A stretch of 64,000 nt of DNA, taken from Diphasiastrum complanatum (taxonomy: Eukaryota > Streptophyta > Lycopodiopsida > Lycopodiales > Lycopodiaceae). Location of the stretch: contig CM055098.1 of assembly GCA_029204225.1 (NCBI GenBank), forward strand, positions 25,585,473 through 25,649,472, in the 5' to 3' direction. Below are positions 57,409 through 64,000 of the stretch, one piece after another. A program made the position numbers and the translations under genes. The notes beneath the pieces are model-generated. The model was not told the origin of the DNA, searched no databases, and saw only the letters and a program-made list of their open reading frames with translations. Position 1 is the first letter of the stretch; every line of letters begins with the position of its first letter.

Positions 57409-58034
57409 GTGAATAGCAATGCAACATCGCACGATATGGCATTTTTCTCGTTTAACCCCCGGATTGTTCAACAGAAGAGAGGACCTTATGAAACTTCTTA
57501 TCCATACCATCAAGGGGCACCGAACGTAGCACCGAGGTACGGTACGCATCGAATCAACAATAGCGTATGGCCTTACCTGCACCACCAGGGCCAGCCAATC
57601 AACAAGTGGCCCATGTAAACCTGACAACAGCGGAACCAGAGATGCAAATGTCACCTCAACCTGAGCAGCAGCAATGGTACGGACTAGATGAACCATTTAT
57701 GGATCCTGCCATAAATGAATATGTTGCAGCCTACGCAGCTCAAACTCAGCGTCAAGGCGAAAGAAATTACGGCTGCTACGGATGCGGCGAAGGACATAGA
57801 ATCATGGAATGTCCCTACAAGAGACAATATACATCCTTCTGTCGAGAATGTGGTTATGGAAACTGTTTCAAGAATTGTCCATTTAAACTTGGAACCAGTG
57901 CATGCGATACAACAACCAACAATTCCAACAGGGATGCCATCGGAAAGACACCAATTCCACGCTCCTGTGTTAGCCATCACGCAAGCACAGAAGAGGAAGG
58001 AAGTGGCTCCCTCACCACCACCCTCGGTCACTGA
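57409..58034 (+). pseudogene. Ty3-type gag C-terminal part with zinc knuckles
   Basis: Two overlapping frames (57409-57618 and 57567-58034) represent one protein split by a frameshift near 57600. The second contains YGCYGCGEGHRIMEC and CRECGYGNCFKNC, two cysteine-rich knuckles. The first is C-x2-C-x3-H-x4-C (one residue short of the canonical CCHC) and the second lacks the histidine. Knuckles bind the packaged RNA. The sequence is rich in Pro and Gln upstream, as in plant Ty3 gags. Confidence 0.75.
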
Positions 58035-58986
58035 CGACCAATCCTCAACTTCAGTGCCATATCCGAATGTGAGGGAAGAAAGAAGACGGTACCAGAAAAT
58101 AAAACACTAGGTACCAAAAGCACAAGCGGAGGAAAAAGAGCAGGAAAGGGATGATCCCACGGAACCTCCAGTTGGTGACGAACGGGAACCGCAAGCGGGC
58201 TCACCACTGCGCACTGATCAAAATGATCGGTTGCACCAATATGAACCACCTTTTCACATGGTAGAGCCCGAGGAACCACGCACTGAAAGGCTCACACTTT
58301 TACTGGTGAGTCGTGTTAGTTTACCACTCGGAAAACTACTGCGGATTGCACCACAAGTGAAAAGCCTTTTAGCTGAATGGGCCAAAGCAAATGAGGAGCC
58401 AGTAGCACTTGAGCCCATATATTGTACGGGCTATGAAGAAACAAGTAACTTCCTCCACATCGGAGCAGCATGGGAAAGTAAATAACACAACATCACTTTG
58501 CCAATCAAACACAAGAGATACAAGGACGAGGCAACAGTAGTAGATGGAGGATTAGGTGTCAATTTGATCGCCACTACTTTGTATGAAAAATGGGGTTTAC
58601 AAGGATTGAAGCCAGCAAGATTTGCCATCAAGCTAGCGGATCAATCCTGTGTAAAGCCAAGAGGTGTAGCTACCGATATCCCTGTAAAAATAACAAGCAT
58701 GCAGTTTGTGATCACTTTTGTAGTCATGGATATACCTGAATCTCCAACTGCATATCGTGTGTTATTGGGAAGACCATGGTTGAGGATTGCGCAAGTAGTA
58801 CACAACTGGGGTACGGGAAAACTCACCTTTGAGAACAGAGAGCAGGCTGAAAAGGTTGATCCAACCACATGGGCGGTGAAACCTATTGCACCCAAGGTTG
58901 ATGACGGATCATCTATGACAGATCACATGATTGATTGCCCAAGGCCAGCCAAGGGAGGTCACTATGATTCAGAGACGGATGTTTGA
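58035..58986 (+). pseudogene. Ty3-type aspartic protease region
   Basis: After a stop at the end of the gag tail, the frame 58231-58485 leads with LHQYEPPFHMVEPEEPRTER. The protease frame 58498-58986 carries VVDGGLGVNLIATTLYEKWG, ARFAIKLADQSCVKPRGV, MQFVITFVVMDIPES and VLLGRPWLRIAQVVHNWGTG. The active site is D-G-G rather than D-S/T-G, a variant seen in several plant Ty3 lineages. Only one stop separates the two frames. Confidence 0.8.
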
Positions 58987-59876
58987 GATGGATGGATGCA
59001 TTAGCAACTATTGACTGCTGGGCATGTCAATATGAATTAGATCCTGAACCCAGTACATCTTCAAACAAGTGTTACACTATGGACACACCAATCACATTTG
59101 GGGTGAATATGATAAATGTAGCATGGCTGTCAGCGGAACCTATTGAAAATCCAGTGGATAATGATTTAGTCCCTTGGCAACATGCCCAACTTATAATAAG
59201 GAGATTGAGCTGAGTGACGAGCAGGTCCTACACCACATGGACCCATATCGTTATGAAATCAAGAAGGTACTAGCTCAACCACCGCAAAAGTCTGCTATGG
59301 CGAAAGTATCAAAGATAGATCCACCCAAGGCACCTACATATAAGAACAATCAGTTGAATCAACGTTATAACCAGGTGATCCGATGGAGTGATCTACCCGA
59401 AGAGGCGATAGCTACGGTAGATGTTGATATTTGCAACCACGAGGCAAATGTCACGGCAGTCTCGATGAAAGACAACAAGGATGAATCCGCCAAAATGACA
59501 AAAAAGAGCAAAAAGAAGGTGTTGGATTCCTTGAAGTCAATCAAGATGGACTCAGATATAGCGTCATCGTCTACACATGTGACAAAAAACCAAAAGATGA
59601 CCAGTCAGGCCAAGATCAATATGCTGAAAGAGGAATCTCGACGAGCGCCAGTTCACGAGATGCCTGAAACTTTCAAAAATTATACCTTGGATGATGTGGT
59701 AAATTATGATGTCACAAGCCCAGAGAGAACCTGATCAAAGTCAGGCACCAACGAAACAAGTCTTCGAGGGACCTACGCGAACACAGTCAATGAACGTTGT
59801 CGAGCCAGGTGAAGAAGAAAAGATAGTGCATGTGGGAGAATAGTTAACACCCACATAGTTCAAGAGACTACAATCA
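58987..59876 (+). pseudogene. Protease-RT linker of the Ty3 element
   Basis: Frames 58983-59213 and 59174-59734 encode a charged, low-complexity linker (DESAKMTKKSKKKVLDSLKS) ending MPETFKNYTLDDVVNYDV. It corresponds to 45702-46148 plus downstream sequence in the other Ty3 copy. No catalytic domain is present. Confidence 0.65.
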
Positions 59877-60467
59877 TTGTTGGTGGAGTATAAAGACTGT
59901 CTTGCCTTGAGTTATAGTGATCTTAAGGGCATTCCACCAACAGTAGTCCAACATACCATACCCTTGGTGGATGGAGCAGTAACCAAGGTAAGTCGTTACT
60001 ACCGCTGCAACCCGAATTATACAAAGCTGATCAAACAAGAGTTGCAGAAGCTGATGGATGCAGATTTAATTTATGAAATCGAACACACAAAATGGGTATC
60101 GCCGATAGTTATAGTACCCAAGAAGAACGACAAAATGCGGATTTGTGTGAATCTGAAGGCACTAAATGCAGTCACCAAAAAGGACCAGTTTTCTTTACCA
60201 TTTACGAAAAGTGTCCTCGACAGAGTAGATGACATAGAAGCCTATAGCTTCAGCGGCTACAACCAGGTGAAGATATCCCCCCAAGATCAACACAAGACAG
60301 CATTTGCCATGGAATGGAGAACCTATGCCTATAACGTGATGCCATTCGGACTTTGCAATGCCCCAAGCACTTTCCAACGAGTCATGCAGGTGACATTCAA
60401 AGAATATTTGCAAAAAATTTTGGAAATTTCCTTGGACGATCTATCCGTGCATGGATCGAACTCATAA
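59877..60467 (+). pseudogene. Ty3-type reverse transcriptase (fingers-palm)
   Basis: The frame contains DLKGIPPTVVQHTIPLVDGA, WVSPIVIVPKKNDKMRICVN, FSGYNQVKISPQDQHKTAFA, NVMPFGLCNAPSTFQRVM and EISLDDLSVHG. The catalytic pair is visible in SLDD, but the first catalytic aspartate, normally in L-D-G/x-x-S-G-Y-N-Q, appears replaced (AYSFSGYNQ). A stop follows the palm. The enzyme is unlikely to be active. Confidence 0.88.
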
Positions 60468-60521
60468 CACTTATCCAATTTGGAGAAAGTGCTACAAAAA
60501 TGCCGCGACTTCTAGATCTCC

Positions 60522-61000
60522 TTGAATCCAAAAAAATGTCAATTCTGGATGACACGTGGCTTGATTCTCGGTCATATAGTGTCAAGACACGAGATCGCCA
60601 CAGATCTATCAAAGATCAGGATCATCGTTGATCTACCACCACCGGGAATGATCCGCGAAGTCTACATTTTCATGGGTCATGCTAACTATTATAGGATCTT
60701 CATTCTTGATTTTGCGGAGTTAGCCCGACCAATTTACAAACTCAGAATGGATCCACATTGGAACGAGGAAGCCCTAAAGGCTTTCCAAAAGCTTAAGGAT
60801 CCATTGGTTTCAGCACCAATCTTATGCCCACCCAATTGGTCCATTGAGTTTCATGTGCATACGGACGCATCGAAGTATGCAGTTGGAGCAGTCTTAACCC
60901 AGCCAGATGAACACAAAAAGGATTTTTCAATCCGATTCAGCCGACAGCTCAATGATACAATAAATGAATTATTCAACCATGGAGCGAAAATGCAATGATC
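60522..61000 (+). pseudogene. Ty3-type RT thumb and RNase H start
   Basis: NPKKCQFWMTRGLILGHIVS is the usual start of the thumb region. RNase H begins with EFHVHTDASKYAVGAVLTQP, the catalytic aspartate lying in HTDAS. The frame overlaps the next one by four bases, showing one frameshift near 60995. Confidence 0.87.
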
Positions 61001-61771
61001 TATGCGGTTAAGAAATTTTGGCACTACCTGATGGCCACACATTTTGCTTTTTATATGGACCATCAACCCTTGCTCTATCTCGTTAATAAAACTTGCAACA
61101 CCGGGAGAATCACCAGATGGCTACTTCTGTTGTTGGAGTTTGATTTTCAGATAGTAGTACGCAAGGGAAAACAACACTACATGGCAGATCATGTGTCACA
61201 AATCAAGTGGAAGGAGGTTGCAACCCAACCCGACGATGAGCTAGCCGATGCTGCCTTATTTTACGTAGACACAGTACCAAAATGGGCTGCCGACATTGTT
61301 GAATATCTAATGTGGGGCCAACCAGACAAATCACTACCTAAGGCAGATCAGCGGAAATTGATCTTGAAAGCTAGACCTTATCAGCTGATTGCCGGCCAAT
61401 TGTATCGAAGAGGTCCAAACGGGATTCTTCGGCGGTGTATTCTCCCTCATGAGGCCACCCAGATCATTTCGCTTTCATATGAAGGCATGGGTGGAGGCTA
61501 TTTTGCATCCGACATTACAGTTCGCAAGATCTTTCAACCAGGATGTTGGTGGCCAACAATTCTTAAGGATACGGAGGAATACTTGAAAAAGTGCGATGTG
61601 TGCCAAAGGGCGAGGAGACCAACGAGATTGAATTATGACCTATTGCACCCCGTCTTAGCCCAAGCACCATTCGAAAAGTGGAGATTGGATTACATCGATC
61701 CGATTTACCCTACAACAAGGTGTTCCCAAGCTCGATACATAATTGTAGCCCAAGGCAGTAAGAGTAGCTGA
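60995..61771 (+). pseudogene. Ty3-type RNase H end and integrase N-terminus
   Basis: It continues RNase H (IYAVKKFWHYLMATHFAFYM, DHQPLLYLVN, GKQHYMADHVSQI), crosses the linker to the integrase zinc region (YEGMGGGYFASDITVRKIFQ, then CDVCQRARRPTRL), and reaches the first core aspartate in WRLDYIDPI. In the H-H-C-C zinc motif the second histidine (normally GGH) is Gly, so zinc binding is probably lost. Confidence 0.87.
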
Positions 61772-61811
61772 TGCTAGAACCACTGCCAAGTTCCTTTATG
61801 AAAATATCATT

Positions 61812-62504
61812 GTGCGCTTCAAATGCCTGGTGGAGCTAGTCAGCAATTGCGGAAGTCATTTCATCAATGAGACCATCAAGGTCCTGTTGGAGGAATTCTT
61901 CGTGATCCATAGAACCAGTACGTCTTATTATTTTCGTGGTAATGGGCAAGCAGAGTCATCCAATAAGATCCTATGTAGCGTGCTCACGAAAACAGTTGAA
62001 GCTAGCAGATCAGATTGGGAACATAAGCTAAATGCTGCTCTGTGGGCATTCAGGACAGCATACAAGGGAAGCACTGATCAAATACCTTTCCAATTGATAT
62101 ATGGTCAGGATGTTGTAATGCCAGTAGAGTTTCTAGTTCCTTCATTAAGGATTGCTACAACGCAACGCTTGAATGAATCCAAATCTCTACAACTACGCCA
62201 CAAAGCTTTGCATAAACTCTGTGAAACATGCTTACTAGTTTTTCATGCACTGGCAACTGAAAAGGAAAGACGGAAAGCATGGCACGATCGCAGGTTACAA
62301 AAGAAGAATCTTTGCTCTGGAGATCTGGTCCTGATGTATAAAACCAAGGCAATCAAGGGAAAATTAAAATTCACAAGCGAAGGTCCTTATCGGATCAAGG
62401 AAATTCTTAATCATGGAGCCCTGAATTTAGAGAAGCTAGATGGGACACCATTCGATACAGCCATCAACGGTAGCCGGTTGCACAAGTACTGGCCACCGCA
62501 GTGA
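61812..62504 (+). pseudogene. Ty3-type integrase core and C-terminus
   Basis: LVELVSNCGSHFINETIKVL corresponds to the usual E-x-V-S-D-x-G-x-x-F, with the second catalytic aspartate changed to Asn. The glutamate survives in GNGQAESSNKIL. The tail DLVLMYKTKAIKGKLKFTSE to GSRLHKYWPPQ is the usual non-chromodomain integrase ending, which argues for a Tat/Athila-like rather than a chromovirus lineage. Translation stops normally. Confidence 0.87.
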
Positions 62505-63330
62505 GATAGATCCAGATTCGTGGTGGCATGTTACGAAAAGCTATTCTGATATACCATCACCACTAGATCTAGGAAGATCAAGCCAAATCAAGCTAGATCC
62601 ATCAAGATTCAGCCAGATTTGACAAGATCGAAGAAATCCATTAGAATCCAAAAGGGATCCAGATCCAGATGGGATCAAGAAGGAAGCAGATCATCAGATT
62701 ATGTCAGTAAGTCCCCTAAAATTGTAGATCAGAGACCTCGATCTCAATAACTATGAAAAATTAAGGGCAAAATTCAACCAAAATTGATGGGACTGTTACC
62801 AATTATCCATCAGAACTTTCAGAGAACTACAGTCAGATCAAGCATGGATGAAGCTGATTACTAGTTTACAAAAGTTAAAAATCAGAGAATCTCAAGATCT
62901 CATGAAAAAACACTCTAAAAGAGCACTTTTTTATGATTCTTGGAGATCCCCTGGGAGATAGCTCTTGAAACTTGGACAGTCACTAGATATTACCTAGATG
63001 CATTCTTAAAAATCTCTGTGAGAGTTCTTGATGGAGGAATCATCATGTTTTAGTGTGTGCGAGGGTTTTTAGAAATTGGATCTTCAGAACCCTCGTAGAG
63101 CATCAAGCGCAAGGTGCCTAAGTGGAATCATAGCAGTGAAATTAGCCTGCCTACATGATCTGATCTTGAAAATCTAATCACAGGAACAAGTTGTGGGGGA
63201 TATAACTTTCTGCGAGAATTGAACCCTTGCAAACAGTTTGAACCCTTGCAGTGACAAGTCTGCAAAAATTACGGGTGAACGCGCATTTCCTGCCATGCAC
63301 ATGACGATCCAAATGGGCGTAATGCGGCAC
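62505..63330 (+). other. 3' non-coding part of the Ty3 element
   Basis: There is no frame of note. The sequence has repeated GAGAGTTCTTGATGG / GAGGGTTTTTAG words that resemble the leader at 18310-19053. TGTGGGGGATATAA at 63192-63205 could be a polypurine tract, but no LTR start of TG type follows it. Confidence 0.45.
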
Positions 63331-63537
63331 CCCTATGGACAAGATCACAATTCAAAATTTCAATTGGCCGATCATTCCATCAGAGTACGGTTGGACTACG
63401 GATGTAGATGCCAGAAGGGCTCTCACCACATTCGCGAATCACTATTTCAACTGCCCTGATCCAATAGTCCGCGCGGCAACCACTTATGCCCGGGAATTAG
63501 AGCATTTAACGGGGATTGAAACTAAATGGGAAAAAAT

Positions 63538-63564
63538 CCCCCCCCCCCCCCCCCCCCCCCCCCC
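63538..63564. repeat. Poly-C run of 27 bases
   Basis: An uninterrupted C homopolymer inside the gag-like frame. Such a run is prone to slippage and to sequencing or assembly error, so its exact length is doubtful. Confidence 0.9.
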
Positions 63565-63837
63565 ATATTCTTTGATCCAAATAAGGTGCTAGCTTCCAAC
63601 AAAATCGAAGATCAGCTGCTAGTCGCTCGTGCGTATTACTGAGCTGCCCTTCTTGGCCATCCATGGACACGAAGATTCCAAGCGTGGGTTGACCAAGATT
63701 GGCTAACAAGAGTCCACAAGTCCCTTCACACGCCCAAGGACTTGAAGAAACTGGACCGCCTCAACTTTATAGAAGACGCCACGACCTACCTGATCCAACA
63801 AAGGCGGGCCAAGAAGACTCTTTACTGAACCAGCAGA

Positions 63838-63855
63838 GTGCCGAGGGACCGGCAC
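63838..63855 (+). other. Hairpin just upstream of a Ty3 LTR start
   Basis: GTGCCG-AGGGAC-CGGCAC forms a perfect 6-bp stem. The inverted copy at 19881-19898 reads GTGTCG-AGGGAC-CGACAC on its coding strand, with one paired change that keeps the stem. Confidence 0.7.
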
Positions 63856-63874
63856 TACTTCAGGCCATGGGTCT

Positions 63875-64000
63875 TGTTGGGGGTATTCCCAACGAATTGT
63901 AAATAAATAAAATTGACCAATAAAATGTGTTGCGAGGGCATGGCATCCTGTGCGTATAAGCCCATGGCCCAATGAGCACGCAAGCTTAATTGTAAATAAA
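63875..64000 (+). repeat. Start of a Ty3-type LTR running off the window
   Basis: TGTTGGGGGTATTCCCAACG matches the start of the minus-strand LTR at 19861, and the similarity continues through GTGxTGxGAGGGCATGGCATC and CCCATGGCCCAATGAGCACG. Only the first 126 bases lie inside the window. Confidence 0.8.

Larger units (their letters stand above)
63335..63874 (+). pseudogene. Second Ty3 gag-like module, split by a poly-C run
   Basis: The first part has MDKITIQNFNWPIIPSEYGW, ARRALTTFANHYFNCPDPIV and TTYARELEHLTGIETKWEKI. After the poly-C run the protein continues in another frame as VLASNKIEDQLLVARAYY, a stop, then GHPWTRRFQAWVDQDWLTRV and LKKLDRLNFIEDATTYLIQQ. It aligns loosely with the gag N-terminal module at 55366-56145 (shared W-P-x-I-P, R-A-Y/F-Y-x-A-A and R-F-Q/W-V). 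It lies directly before an LTR start, an odd place for gag. Confidence 0.5.

Overview
The window looks like nuclear DNA of a land plant with a large, repeat-rich genome. The evidence is GT-AG introns interrupted by transposon debris, copia-type retrotransposons primed by the plant initiator-Met tRNA motif (TGGTATCAGAGC), Ty3-type elements with the TGGCGCCGTTGCC primer site, En/Spm-type transposase remnants, and GA/CT microsatellites of 50 to 150 bp. The sequence alone does not identify the species. It is not bacterial: there are no operons, no phage and no CRISPR array.

Only one host gene can be assembled with confidence. It is a nine-exon gene on the minus strand (33845 down to 23125) for a 427-residue BNR/Asp-box protein of the sialidase-like superfamily, with an N-terminal membrane or secretion segment. 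All eight introns are GT-AG and every exon junction keeps the reading frame. Its introns hold three GA/CT tracts longer than 130 bp, a copia RNase H fragment and small hairpin repeats. The intron 7 donor sits directly against a 135-bp CT tract.

Everything else is mostly layered mobile DNA. 1-11 kb: copia fragments in both orientations, a broken multi-exon transposase-like gene, a MITE-like element, and a pair of 144-bp direct repeats. 10.9-18.1 kb: an En/Spm (CACTA) transposase remnant split by a copia element (11857-17899, 5-bp duplication CATAT). 18.3-21.8 kb: pieces of a Ty3-type family and a CTCGACCGAGTC minisatellite. 22-34 kb: the host gene. 34-37.6 kb: intergenic DNA with tandem repeats, a tRNA-derived SINE and a doubtful secretory-type exon. 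37.6-44.6 kb: a copia-type element whose 3' part, including its LTR and target duplication, is flipped. 44.6-47.7 kb: a deleted Ty3 element. 47.7-55.4 kb: an old minus-strand copia interrupted by a young, almost intact copia (48448-54677, duplication ATAAA). 55.4-64 kb: a decayed Ty3-type gag/pol and a second gag-like module next to an LTR start at the right edge.

The elements do not form a cooperating gene set. They record successive insertions, deletions and at least one inversion around a single host gene. No clearly new biological system is visible. The best leads are the splice-site microsatellite, the inversion that carries its own target duplication, the unidentified ORFs in the inverted segment, and a hairpin with a compensatory base change beside a Ty3 LTR.
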